Origin: FEN-1350 sp964643355
GTDB taxonomy: Bacteria; Planctomycetota; Phycisphaerae; Sedimentisphaerales; Anaerohalosphaeraceae
Length of the DNA: 64,000 bases
Assembly: GCA_964643355.1 (NCBI GenBank)
Contig: CAZXPW010000018.1
Span: forward strand, 13,498-77,497
Direction of reading: 5' to 3'
The position numbers were made by a program, and so were the translations under genes. Every line of letters starts with the position of its first letter. Positions within the stretch are counted from its first letter, which is position 1. The notes below the pieces were generated by a model. It did no database searches. It saw only the letters and a program-made list of their open reading frames with translations, and was not told the origin of the DNA. Below, one piece after another: positions 27,501-35,855 of the stretch.

Positions 27501-27528
27501 TTTACCTTTCCGCGATGCCTGCTATACT
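27501..27528 (+). promoter_or_regulatory. Promoter of queC
   Basis: TTTACC (27501-27506), 16-base spacer, TATACT (27523-27528). Good -10, weaker -35; placed about 47 bases before the queC ATG. No preQ1 riboswitch consensus was seen between it and the start. Confidence 0.55.
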
Positions 27529-27574
27529 AAACATCCATCATACGAGGGACGGATCGGATTTGCAAGGATTGTTC

Positions 27575-28297
27575 ATGGCGAACAAATCGGTTGTGCTTTT
27601 GAGCGGCGGACTGGACTCGGCTACGACGCTGGGGGTTGCGAAAGATCGGGGATATGCGTGTTATGCCCTGTCCTTTCGCTATGGCCAGCGGCACGCCGTC
27701 GAGATCGCTTCGGCGCAGAGGATTGCGGCGGCCCTGGGAGTCGTCGAGCACCGGATTCTCGCGATTGACCTGGCGTCAATCGGGGGTTCGGCCCTGACCG
27801 ATCCGATGTGGACCGTTCCCAAGGGAAATCCCGATCCGACGAGAGGCGGAATTCCGACGACCTATGTGCCGGCGCGAAATTTGATCTTTTTGAGTTATGC
27901 CCTGGCCTGGGCGGAAGTGATAGGGGCGTATGATTTGTTTATCGGCGTGAATTGTTCCGATTACAGCGGGTACCCGGACTGTCGGCCGGAGTTTCTCGAG
28001 GCATTCGAGACTGTCGCCAATCGGGCCACGGCCGCCGCGGTTGGGGGACGCGGCCGATTCCGTATCCATGCGCCGATCGTTCATATGACCAAGGCCGAGA
28101 TCATTCGGCTGGGGATTCGGCTGGGCGTGGATTATTCCCTGACGCACAGTTGTTATGACCCGACGCCGGAGGGATTGGCGTGCGGTCGCTGTGATTCGTG
28201 TATCCTGCGTCGGAGGGGATTTGCCCAGGCGGGGGTTGTCGATCCAACGCGGTATGTCGAAAGCGAAAGCCAGGAACCAGACAATGATCATCCATGA
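27575..28297 (+). CDS. queC: 7-cyano-7-deazaguanine synthase
   Basis: 240 residues. ATP-pyrophosphatase loop VLLSGGLDSAT at the N-terminus, SFRYGQRHAVE, and the C-terminal zinc site CYDP...CGRCDSC. It converts 7-carboxy-7-deazaguanine to preQ0 with ATP and ammonia. ATG 27575 has AAGGA upstream; the frame is open earlier but runs through the promoter and into queF. Overlaps queE by 14 bases. Confidence 0.96.
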   Translation: MANKSVVLLSGGLDSATTLGVAKDRGYACYALSFRYGQRHAVEIASAQRIAAALGVVEHRILAIDLASIGGSALTDPMWTVPKGNPDPTRGGIPTTYVPARNLIFLSYALAWAEVIGAYDLFIGVNCSDYSGYPDCRPEFLEAFETVANRATAAAVGGRGRFRIHAPIVHMTKAEIIRLGIRLGVDYSLTHSCYDPTPEGLACGRCDSCILRRRGFAQAGVVDPTRYVESESQEPDNDHP

Positions 28298-28964
28298 AAT
28301 ATTTTATTCATTGCAGGGCGAAGGATTGCTGGCCGGGATGCCCAGCGTGTTTATCCGCGTGGCGGGATGTCCCCTTCGATGTCGCTGGTGTGATACGCCG
28401 CAGAGCTGGCCGGAAACGGCCGGCAAGGAAATGACCGCCCGCCAGGCAGCTCAGACGGCGCAGGAGTATCCGACCTGGCACATGGTCTTCACCGGCGGCG
28501 AGCCGATGGTCCATCCGGATTTTCCAAAATTCCTGACCACCTTTGCCGAGCCCCAGATGCACATTACCATCGAGACCAGCGGCCTTAAATTCATCCCCGA
28601 TCTTCCGTGCGATCTGATGAGCATCAGTCCCAAACTGACCAATTCGCGGCCGATCGACCCCGAAACGGCCGACCATCATGAACGGATCCGTTTCAATCGT
28701 TTGCAGATTCAGCAGCTTCTGGACCAATACACCTGTCAGCTCAAGTTTGTGGTCGATACCCCGGAGGATGTGGACGAGATCGCACGGTGTATCGAGATCC
28801 TGGATAATGTCAACCCGGATATGGTCTATCTGATGCCGCAGGCAACCAACACCGAGCAACTCCTGGAAAAATCCCGCTGGCTGGCCGAGGTCTGCAAAAA
28901 GACGGGATTTGCCCTTTCCAGCCGTCTGCAGGTCCTGTTGTGGAACAATCAGAAGGGCACTTGA
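28284..28964 (+). CDS. queE: 7-carboxy-7-deazaguanine synthase (radical SAM)
   Basis: 226 residues. Starts MIIHEIFYSLQGEG, the QueE hallmark, then the iron-sulfur motif C-P-L-R-C-R-W-C (C-x3-C-x2-C) and VFTGGEPM. It rearranges 6-carboxy-tetrahydropterin to 7-carboxy-7-deazaguanine using S-adenosylmethionine. Start ATG 28284 lies inside the end of queC. QueD and GTP cyclohydrolase are not in the window. A weak hairpin with T-run at 29079-29095 may end the transcript. Confidence 0.95.
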   Translation: MIIHEIFYSLQGEGLLAGMPSVFIRVAGCPLRCRWCDTPQSWPETAGKEMTARQAAQTAQEYPTWHMVFTGGEPMVHPDFPKFLTTFAEPQMHITIETSGLKFIPDLPCDLMSISPKLTNSRPIDPETADHHERIRFNRLQIQQLLDQYTCQLKFVVDTPEDVDEIARCIEILDNVNPDMVYLMPQATNTEQLLEKSRWLAEVCKKTGFALSSRLQVLLWNNQKGT

Positions 28965-29107
28965 GAAAGTTATCCGTGGAAGGCCGTGCTCTGTCGCGAC
29001 CGTAAAATCGGATTCGACCAAGCGGGGTCTTCCACTTCCATCGCAGGGTTTTCCATCATATCTGACCGCAAGCCATTTGCCCTTTTCGGGCTTTTCGATA
29101 AAAGCGC

Positions 29108-29135
29108 TTGCATTGGGATTCGATTTGGGTACAAT
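29108..29135 (+). promoter_or_regulatory. Promoter of tRNA-Leu
   Basis: TTGCAT (29108-29113), 16-base spacer, TACAAT (29130-29135), 11 bases before the tRNA. Confidence 0.7.
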
Positions 29136-29146
29136 CCGCCATGTTC

Positions 29147-29232
29147 GCCCGGGTGGCGGAATTGGCAGACGCGCTAGCTTGAGGGGCTAGTAGGACTAAA
29201 CTCCTGTGCTGGTTCGACTCCAGTCCCGGGCA
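29147..29232 (+). tRNA. tRNA-Leu (anticodon GAG)
   Basis: Class II tRNA of 86 bases. Acceptor GCCCGGG pairs with CCCGGGC, discriminator A; anticodon stem CTAGC/GCTAG with loop TTGAGGG giving GAG; long variable arm; T-arm CTGGTTCGACTCCAG. CCA not encoded. Confidence 0.96.
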
Positions 29233-29256
29233 TTTCCTCAAGCCCCCGTTATAACG

Positions 29257-29284
29257 AAAGGCCCCGTACGAGCGGGGCCTTTTC
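29257..29284 (+). terminator. Intrinsic terminator after tRNA-Leu
   Basis: GGCCCCG, short loop, CGGGGCC, flanked by AAA on the left and TTTT on the right. It can act in both directions and also lies 28 bases after the stop of the minus-strand gene at 29312. Confidence 0.85.
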
Positions 29285-29311
29285 TGTTGGATTTACGATG
29301 CGGCGACTGGG

Positions 29312-30109
29312 TCAGCGATCCTCATCTTCTTCATCGTCGGCGTCTTTCTCTTTTTTGGGTTTCGGTCCTTTGTCCATCCTGGCTTTGTTTTCTTTGTCAT
29401 TGCGTTGTTTCTGAAACCTGGCTTCGGGACTGTTGGCCTTGTCGCCTTTCTCCTTCGGACCCTCGAACGGGCGGATCTTCATGAGATCCTTTGGTTGATC
29501 CTGTCCGGGCGCTCCGAATCCTCTCATCATACCCATGCCCCCCATTCCGGCCATCGGCCCCATCTGTCCACGGCCTTGTCGGGGTCCCGGACGACCAATC
29601 CCGGCCCTGCAGCAGGGGCAATCGCATTGACCCTGGCAACGCGGACACCGAGCCGGTTGCATTTGAGGAGCCATCAATCCCTGGCCGCGCATTGCGGGTC
29701 CCATGGCGGGCCTATCCATACCTCTTGCCCCCATTCCCATGCCGGGTCCCATCGGTCGGCCCTGACGCAGAGCGGCGCCAAGACCTTGTCCCTGCTGTGC
29801 CCGTTGGGCGAATCGTTGTCGAAGAATCGCCAGTCCGCCATTTTGGAGCCAATCCCGAACCGCGGGCGGAATATTCTGGAATCGTTGAGCATTGGCGTTC
29901 GGACGGTTCATCTCCGGGGCGGGTTGCGGCTGTGCCTGTGGGATTTGATCCTCCCAGGGAGCCGGCCGATCCGGCATCATGCCCGCTGCGGGTCCGCGAC
30001 CCATCGGGCCGGGTCCCATTCCCATCCCTCCGCGGCCGAAACCCCTCTGGGCCCATGCGGAGGCGGACAATACGACACATACGGCGATTAGACTCATTAT
30101 CTTTTTCAT
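29312..30109 (-). CDS. Secreted Met/Gly/Pro-rich protein with a cysteine cluster
   Basis: 265 residues. Signal peptide (MKKIMSLIAVCVVLSASAWA) then a low-complexity body rich in Gly, Met, Pro, Arg and Gln. A compact cysteine cluster ARCPRCQGQCDCPCC lies near residue 160, and the charged tail contains runs of Lys/Asp/Glu. No known domain recognised. The Met and Cys content suggests metal binding, for example copper, but that is inference. Single gene, minus strand. Confidence 0.65.
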   Translation of the reverse strand: MKKIMSLIAVCVVLSASAWAQRGFGRGGMGMGPGPMGRGPAAGMMPDRPAPWEDQIPQAQPQPAPEMNRPNANAQRFQNIPPAVRDWLQNGGLAILRQRFAQRAQQGQGLGAALRQGRPMGPGMGMGARGMDRPAMGPAMRGQGLMAPQMQPARCPRCQGQCDCPCCRAGIGRPGPRQGRGQMGPMAGMGGMGMMRGFGAPGQDQPKDLMKIRPFEGPKEKGDKANSPEARFQKQRNDKENKARMDKGPKPKKEKDADDEEDEDR

Positions 30110-30226
30110 GGTTCGATCTCCTGCATTATGAGTTGATTCATTTTTTCCGTTCCCCGAAACTTTTCCGTGTCCAATGGGATTGTGGGACTGAAGTCCTAAC
30201 GGTAACGCACGATTGCGGATTGGGTT

Positions 30227-31528
30227 TCAATTTTTTGGCAATTGTCCATTTAGTTGGCGACAACGATCCTTCAGCCGGCCGACCGAATCATATCCCAGCC
30301 GGCGGATTGTGAATGCGGTTTTGTTGTGATTGAGGGGTTCGGACAAATCGGTGAACTGGCCACAGCGATCTCCATCGGGGGTGCCGGGGATTGGAGAAAA
30401 GTCGGCCAACATGATTCGAATCCCCAGCGAGTGGATATATTCCATGGTCGCCTCGGCCTGCTGAGTTTCGGAGTCCGGATGGCCGATGATCTGGTAGGCC
30501 GTGATATGTTGAGAATCAACACCGGCCGAACGGAGATGTTCGACGGCGTCTGCCAATTCACCGCAGGTCACCTTGCCTCCGGTCTGGTTGTGCCAGTCGG
30601 CCGAAGCGCTTTCAAAGCCGAGGTAAAATGACTGAATGCCTCCGGAGACCATTTGTCCGGCGATTTGACGATTGAGAAATCGGCAGTGAAGGGCATTCGG
30701 CGTGTGAAGATTGAGCCGCAATCCCCGGCTCTGAATCGCCTCCAAAAAAGGCAACAACCCCTGTTCGGGCCGGATCAGAAGGGCGTCGTCATAGAACGCG
30801 ATGTCCTCGGCGCCCAAAGAAACGGTCCGCGTGACCTCCGCCACACAATCCGAGATCGGTCTGACGGAAAATGGCTCTCCCATCAGAGGCACGGAACAGT
30901 AGGTGCAACGGAAAGGACAGCCCCTGGTTATCTTGATAGCGGCCGATTCGATTCGCGGGTAACCCTCCCACCAGGCCGGATGGGGAGAGGAAGACGGCAT
31001 GCCGTTCAGAGAGTCGAAGAGCGGCGACAGATTCGATCCGGAGATGACCCGATCCGCGCCGATCGAGGCGGCATGTTCCGGGCAGAGCGTAGCATACACA
31101 CCCCCGAGGACAATCCGGGCTCTCGGATATACCCGTCGAACATCCTCGATTACCTCCTGAACTCCGAGATACCAGTAGGTCATGACCGTCTGGATGAGAA
31201 CAAACTCAAAGGGTTGTTGATCGGAAAGAAAACGCAGAAACGATTCCCGGTTTCGTCCGAACCGATACAGGTATCGCGGAATATCGCCGAAAGCGGCCGG
31301 TTTGGGGATCCGCTGTTGGGGGAAGTGGCCTCGGTGCCAGGTATCCTTTCGTGGCGACTGGCCGGTCTCGGCCTCGGCGGCGATTCGATCGAGATAATCG
31401 AACAAGACCATTTCGGCCTGACCTTGCAGTTGTCCGGCGACCTGCAACAGGCCGTAGGGCTTGAGCCAGAAATCGTACGCCGAAAAATCGTAAATCGGCG
31501 GATTGACCAGCAGGATCTTCGGTTTCAT
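30227..31528 (-). CDS. B12-binding domain radical SAM protein
   Basis: 433 residues. N-terminal cobalamin-binding-like Rossmann domain (KILLVNPPIYDFSAYDF at the start, VLGGVYATLCPEHA further on), then the radical SAM core with C-P-F-R-C-T-Y-C near residue 203. The core ends around the GIRIMLADFSPIPGTP segment. Such proteins carry out methylations or rearrangements on unactivated carbons, but the substrate is not evident. Lies 19 bases after the secreted beta-helix gene. Confidence 0.85.
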   Translation of the reverse strand: MKPKILLVNPPIYDFSAYDFWLKPYGLLQVAGQLQGQAEMVLFDYLDRIAAEAETGQSPRKDTWHRGHFPQQRIPKPAAFGDIPRYLYRFGRNRESFLRFLSDQQPFEFVLIQTVMTYWYLGVQEVIEDVRRVYPRARIVLGGVYATLCPEHAASIGADRVISGSNLSPLFDSLNGMPSSSPHPAWWEGYPRIESAAIKITRGCPFRCTYCSVPLMGEPFSVRPISDCVAEVTRTVSLGAEDIAFYDDALLIRPEQGLLPFLEAIQSRGLRLNLHTPNALHCRFLNRQIAGQMVSGGIQSFYLGFESASADWHNQTGGKVTCGELADAVEHLRSAGVDSQHITAYQIIGHPDSETQQAEATMEYIHSLGIRIMLADFSPIPGTPDGDRCGQFTDLSEPLNHNKTAFTIRRLGYDSVGRLKDRCRQLNGQLPKN

Positions 31529-31547
31529 GACAATATCCGAGCCAAAT

Positions 31548-32891
31548 TCAGGGAATTTCGCCGGTCGTCGATTTTCGCCGATCGCGGATTGGGGTTATGG
31601 CGTCGATGGCGTTGTTGTCGAGCGTTACGGGGCCGACTTTATCTTCCAGATGGATCCCCACCGTTTGGCGGCGCGTTTCTTGCGGACGGGTGTCGCGGAT
31701 CTGGTTGTTGATGAAAACAAGATCCCGCGTTTGTCCCCGAACCAGGATACCGGATACCTCCCGGTCGGTGCCGTTGTTTTCGATGAGATTGTCTTCCAGT
31801 CGATTTCGATGCCCGGCCATTCCGACGGTTTCGTCGCGAAACAGGACGCCGCCGGATTGATTGCCGCGGATCTGATTGTTGCGGAGAAGATTATCGCTGT
31901 CCTTGTGGCCGATGGAGATACCGAATCCGCCGTTGGCTTGGAGGAGATTGTTTTCGAACAGGCCGTGGCGTACGCGCCAGCAGAGAAACAAGCCGTCGCC
32001 GCCGTTGTTGCGGGCCTGACAGTTTCGCACGATGGGTCTTTGGGAGCCGCTGCCGGGATGCAGACCCAGCGATGCGTTGTTTTCGCTGACGCATTCAGTT
32101 ACGGTAACATCGTTGGATTGCTGGAAGCTGATGCCGTCGCCGTTGTAATTTCGGACCTGACAGTTTTCGATGACGGTTCCGAAACCGCGAAAGAGGAAGA
32201 TCCCGCCGCCGCGGCAGCCATCGAGATGGACATTGTGTTCCTTATTTCCTTCGATGATGAGGTTCTCGATGCGAACGCCCTGCAGGTCGTATCCGCTGAC
32301 GACGGGAAAGGCGGTTGCGGCTTTGGCGTTGTCGGCGACCATGCAGTCGGCGTTCAGGGGCCGATCGATGGACAGAATGTTGCCGTTGCGGCCGGTGATC
32401 CGGGCGACGGTGGCGTGGAAATAGTTTTCCTTGTCGCTCCAGATCGCCACGCCGCAGCCGACTTCAAAGCCCGTTGCATCCCGGACGGTGATTTGTTCTT
32501 CGCCGAAGTCCCCATCAATCGCCAACGGAGACACAACCCCGTCGGCTTTGCGAAGGAGGGTTTTGCCGGGCGTTCCGCCAACGGTGACGAACGGTCGCAG
32601 GTGCAGGGAATCCCGCATGAGGTATTCGCCCGGGCCGATGTGAACGGTTCCGCCGCCCAGTCCGGCCGCGTAATCGACGGCCGCCTGCAGAGCGCGATTG
32701 TCCTGGCCGATGATTTCCGCATCGGCCTGGCCCACACGGACGATCGGCTGGTCCCTCATGGCCGAATGCATCCGGGTCGGCAATTGCCGTTCGTCTATCC
32801 GGGGGGAGAAGTCCTCCTGCGGGGTTTGGGGCCATAGGACTTTGCCGCCGGAAAACAATCCGATCCACAACAGGATTTGCAGATTCTTCAT
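31548..32891 (-). CDS. Secreted right-handed parallel beta-helix protein
   Basis: 447 residues from ATG 32891 (GAGG 6 bases upstream). A hydrophobic leader (MKNLQILLWIGLFSGG) is followed by an N-terminal region like those of pectate-lyase superfamily proteins (LQAAVDYAAGLGGGTVHIGPGEYLM). Then come regular repeats of about 22 residues with N/G ladders (VIENCQVRNYNGDGI, NNGGDGLF, LLRNNQIRGNQSGG). This is the fold of polysaccharide lyases and glycosidases of the beta-helix class; active-site residues were not identified, so the substrate is open. Confidence 0.8.
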   Translation of the reverse strand: MKNLQILLWIGLFSGGKVLWPQTPQEDFSPRIDERQLPTRMHSAMRDQPIVRVGQADAEIIGQDNRALQAAVDYAAGLGGGTVHIGPGEYLMRDSLHLRPFVTVGGTPGKTLLRKADGVVSPLAIDGDFGEEQITVRDATGFEVGCGVAIWSDKENYFHATVARITGRNGNILSIDRPLNADCMVADNAKAATAFPVVSGYDLQGVRIENLIIEGNKEHNVHLDGCRGGGIFLFRGFGTVIENCQVRNYNGDGISFQQSNDVTVTECVSENNASLGLHPGSGSQRPIVRNCQARNNGGDGLFLCWRVRHGLFENNLLQANGGFGISIGHKDSDNLLRNNQIRGNQSGGVLFRDETVGMAGHRNRLEDNLIENNGTDREVSGILVRGQTRDLVFINNQIRDTRPQETRRQTVGIHLEDKVGPVTLDNNAIDAITPIRDRRKSTTGEIP

Positions 32892-33005
32892 GGCAACCTC
32901 GTTTCCAAAACTTGTAGGGGTTGGCGGAATCGCCAAAAACGGATCGTAGTATAGCACAGAATCGCTCGTCCATGAATGAGGTGGTCTGTCGGCGATTGAT
33001 TTTGA

Positions 33006-33034
33006 TTGTGTCCCGGCGAGAAACGGTGTACAGT
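33006..33034 (+). promoter_or_regulatory. Possible promoter upstream of argJ
   Basis: TTGTGT (33006-33011), 17-base spacer, TACAGT (33029-33034). Spacing is right but both boxes are imperfect. The start of transcription would fall at the foot of the hairpin at 33043. Confidence 0.4.
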
Positions 33035-33042
33035 AGTTCGTC

Positions 33043-33078
33043 GCCCGGCTCGAAGGTTTGCGAGTCGGGCGGTTTTTT
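33043..33078 (+). terminator. Terminator-like hairpin in the argJ leader
   Basis: GCCCGGCTCG, 8-base loop, CGAGTCGGGC, then GG and six T. The 10-bp stem with one G-T pair and the T-run are a textbook intrinsic terminator. It lies 39 bases before the argJ ATG with no gene upstream on this strand, so it is either a leader attenuator or the end of a short RNA. Confidence 0.7.
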
Positions 33079-33116
33079 ATGGATTGAAACTGATTTTGAT
33101 TTGCGAAGGATCTGCG

Positions 33117-34319
33117 ATGAACAAAGGGACTGTGGTTTCGGCGAAGGGATTTCTTGCGGCGGGGATTGCCTGCGGGATCAAGAAGTCGGGCAAGCCCGAC
33201 CTTGCGGTTCTGGTATGCCCCACGGGCGCGACGGCGGCGGCGATGTTCACCACCAACAAGGTCGTCTCGGCGGCGGTGACGGTCTGCCGTGAGAATACCC
33301 TGTCCCGCAAGATCTTTGGCGTGGTGATCAACTCCGGCAATGCCAACACCTGCACGGGGACAAAAGGACTGGCCGATGCGCGGACGATGTGCCGTACTTT
33401 AGCCGGTCAATTGAAAGTTAAGGAGGGTGAAATCTTTTTGGCCTCGACGGGGATCATCGGCCATCCGTTGCCGATCGAAAAAATTCGGTTTGGGCTTCCG
33501 CTGGCGGTCAAACGATTGTCGAGCAGCCCAAGGGCCGGAATGGACTTTACGCGGGCGATCATGACCACCGACAAACGCGCGAAGATTGCGGTGAGGACGA
33601 TTCGGCTGAACGGCAAGAAGGTCACCGTGGCCGGGACGACCAAAGGCGCCGGGATGATCGGCCCGAATTTGGCCACGACCATTTGCGTGCTCACGACGGA
33701 TGTTGCGATCACCAGGCCGCTGCTGGGTCGGGCCCTGAACAAGGCCATCGGACAATCCCTCAATCGTCTGACCGTGGACGGCCACCAGAGCACCAACGAT
33801 ACGGCGATGATCCTGGCGTCGGGGGCTTCGGGGATCAGGACGATACGGAGTCAGAATTCTTCCTATCGGGCGTTTGAGAAAGCCCTCTGTCAAGTGGCCG
33901 ACGACCTGGCGCGGCAGATGGCTTTGGACGCCGAAGGAGCGACCCGGATGTTCCGCGTGGAGATTGAAGGCGCCGCAAGCCCGGCCGAGGCGACAAAGGC
34001 CGCCCGGGCAGTCGCAGATTATGATCTGGTCAAGTGCGCCATTCACGGCGGCGACCCCAACTGGGGTCGGATCCTCTGTGCCGTCGGGTCCTGCGGGGTG
34101 CGGCTGAACACCGACCGGTTGACCTGCTGGATCGGCGGGGTTTGTGTCTTTCGAAACGGGCAGCCGGCGCGGTTCGACCCTCGACGGGTCAGCAACATCA
34201 TCCGACAACAGGAGCATGTTATTCGGGTCCGGCTCGGCGTCGGCAAGGCGGCGGATTTCTGCTACGGATGCGATCTGGGCTATGGGTATGTGGAAATCAA
34301 CGCTGAATACCACACCTAA
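33117..34319 (+). CDS. argJ: Bifunctional glutamate N-acetyltransferase / ornithine acetyltransferase
   Basis: 400 residues. The autoprocessing site lies in GMIGPNLA/TTICVL with Thr187 as the expected nucleophile; other family blocks are NSGNANTCTG near the N-terminus, STGIIGHPLP, and GDPNWGRILCAVG near the end. It recycles the acetyl group in arginine synthesis. ATG 33117 has AAGGA 7 bases upstream and replaces a longer frame that would read through the leader hairpin. Stands alone; no other arg gene in the window. Confidence 0.95.
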   Translation: MNKGTVVSAKGFLAAGIACGIKKSGKPDLAVLVCPTGATAAAMFTTNKVVSAAVTVCRENTLSRKIFGVVINSGNANTCTGTKGLADARTMCRTLAGQLKVKEGEIFLASTGIIGHPLPIEKIRFGLPLAVKRLSSSPRAGMDFTRAIMTTDKRAKIAVRTIRLNGKKVTVAGTTKGAGMIGPNLATTICVLTTDVAITRPLLGRALNKAIGQSLNRLTVDGHQSTNDTAMILASGASGIRTIRSQNSSYRAFEKALCQVADDLARQMALDAEGATRMFRVEIEGAASPAEATKAARAVADYDLVKCAIHGGDPNWGRILCAVGSCGVRLNTDRLTCWIGGVCVFRNGQPARFDPRRVSNIIRQQEHVIRVRLGVGKAADFCYGCDLGYGYVEINAEYHT

Positions 34320-34368
34320 ACCCGGATTCGGAACCTCTGGAAAAACTCCCGACCCGGGGCAAAATCCG

Positions 34369-34398
34369 TTGACCCCCCCGGAGGAGGAAAGGTATAAT
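34369..34398 (+). promoter_or_regulatory. Promoter of tatA
   Basis: TTGACC (34369-34374), 18-base spacer, perfect TATAAT (34393-34398), about 40 bases before the tatA ATG. May drive tatA, resB, ccsA and possibly the heme genes. Confidence 0.8.
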
Positions 34399-34438
34399 AC
34401 GGGTTTGACAATGGGTTTAATCATGTAAGGATTTTCCA

Positions 34439-34693
34439 ATGAGTGAAATGACATATCTCCTGGCGTGGATGCCGGGTCCGTGGGAATTGATGGTCATCCT
34501 GGTGGTGGCGATCCTGTTGTTCGGCCGTCGTCTGCCCGAAATCGCGCGGGGCATGGGCAAGAGCATCACCGAGTTCAAGAAGGGACTCAACGAGGCCAAG
34601 AACGAGCTGGACAAGGACCAGGATATCAAAGACATCAAGAAAGAGATCCAAAGCACCGTGGATGAGACCAACAAAACCCTCAATCAGGACTGA
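34439..34693 (+). CDS. tatA: Sec-independent protein translocase subunit TatA
   Basis: 84 residues. One N-terminal membrane helix, the FG hinge in LLFGRRLPEIARGMGKS, an amphipathic helix and an acidic/basic charged tail: the classic TatA/Hcf106 layout. It forms the pore for folded proteins crossing the inner membrane. AAGGA upstream of the ATG. TatC is not in this window. Lies 70 bases before resB, which fits export of cofactor proteins alongside cytochrome maturation. Confidence 0.9.
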   Translation: MSEMTYLLAWMPGPWELMVILVVAILLFGRRLPEIARGMGKSITEFKKGLNEAKNELDKDQDIKDIKKEIQSTVDETNKTLNQD

Positions 34694-34763
34694 CCCCGGA
34701 CGGCGTCGCGGAAAACGGGGACAAGGTCCGGTTTGTTTTCCTTCCGCGTCGTGAGAATGCTGG

Positions 34764-35855
34764 ATGAACATGACGGGTATTCGTCGCGCCATTCTGCACT
34801 GCGCCTTGTGGTTGATCGTCCTGCTGATCGTTTTTTCCATCTATGGGGCCTTTCAGGGATCCTCCGCCGCGCGGGCGTTTTTTAACTCCCTTCCCGTGGG
34901 CGTGTATTGGTTTTTCTTCCTCTCGCTGCTGGTTGTCTCGATCGTTGTTTTTCCTCGTCTGTGGAAGATTCCCTCGCTGCTGTTGATTCACGCCGGCAGC
35001 GTCTGCATCCTGCTGGGTGGACTGTGGGGTTCGGAGCCGATCGTGCGGTGGTTGGATCCGTTCCGTTCCGATGGGCCCTCCATTCGGTCGGGGCGGATGC
35101 TGATCTATGAAAACGAATCCGACAATCGCGTGATTCTTCCGAACGATATCCTGTCTTTCGGCAAAGATCCCTCCGGCAAGATCGGGATCTTCGAGGAGGG
35201 CAAGGAAGAACCAACCCTGCTGAACGATTCCGATCGGCGACTGGGTCTGCTTCCTTTTGCCCTTCGATTGACGGATTTTCGGATCGAGTATTATGATTCT
35301 CCGCAGGTGATTCTTCGGGCCGACGACCGGACGGCCTGGCAGATTCCGGCCGAGGCGGGAGTCGAGTATTCCCTCGGCGACCGGGGGACGGTGACCGTCC
35401 TCCGCGTTTTCCGCAACCTCAAGCTGGGGATGGAAAACGGCCAGATGGTTCCCTACGAACATCCCGGCTCCGAAAGCAATCCCGCCGTCCAGCTTCTGTT
35501 TCGCGATCCGGATGGGAAAGAAGAAAAACGGTTTGCGTTTTCGTTTCCCGGGGGCGGACATGGTGCGGGGGGATGGTCGCTTCAGTACCGTCCGCCGGGA
35601 ATGGTCAAGGATTATTTCAGCGACCTGGAGGTTGTCCAAGATGGCCGTGTCGTCGAACGGAAGACCATCGAGGTCAACCATCCGTTGTACTACGGCGGAT
35701 ATTTCTTCTATCAGGATTCGTACGATTCCCGAAACGGGCAATACACCATCCTCCAGGTGACCAGCGACCGGGGGCTGGTCCCGGTATTTCTGGGTTTTGC
35801 GCTGGTGATCGGCGGAAGCGTCTGGCATTTCTGGATACCGCGGAGGAGGAATTGA
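34764..35855 (+). CDS. resB: ResB-like cytochrome c biogenesis protein
   Basis: 363 residues. Three N-terminal helices (~11-31, 46-64, 70-88), a large extracytoplasmic domain and a last helix (~337-357), as in ResB/Ccs1. The partner CcsA gene starts in the same TGATG that ends this one (35853-35857). ResB and CcsA together carry heme across the membrane and attach it to apocytochromes c (system II). Its stretch HPLYYGGYFFYQDSYD is a ResB hallmark. Confidence 0.88.
   Translation: MNMTGIRRAILHCALWLIVLLIVFSIYGAFQGSSAARAFFNSLPVGVYWFFFLSLLVVSIVVFPRLWKIPSLLLIHAGSVCILLGGLWGSEPIVRWLDPFRSDGPSIRSGRMLIYENESDNRVILPNDILSFGKDPSGKIGIFEEGKEEPTLLNDSDRRLGLLPFALRLTDFRIEYYDSPQVILRADDRTAWQIPAEAGVEYSLGDRGTVTVLRVFRNLKLGMENGQMVPYEHPGSESNPAVQLLFRDPDGKEEKRFAFSFPGGGHGAGGWSLQYRPPGMVKDYFSDLEVVQDGRVVERKTIEVNHPLYYGGYFFYQDSYDSRNGQYTILQVTSDRGLVPVFLGFALVIGGSVWHFWIPRRRN

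Noticed and set aside
27498..27574. preQ1 riboswitch between queF and queC
   Set aside because: Neither strand shows the preQ1-I or II consensus elements; only a promoter-like pair was found.
31503..32837. 444-codon open frame on the plus strand opposite the beta-helix gene
   Set aside because: It is a mirror of the beta-helix repeats; no ribosome-binding site, and Ala/Val-Asp repeat composition follows from the opposite strand's N/G ladders.
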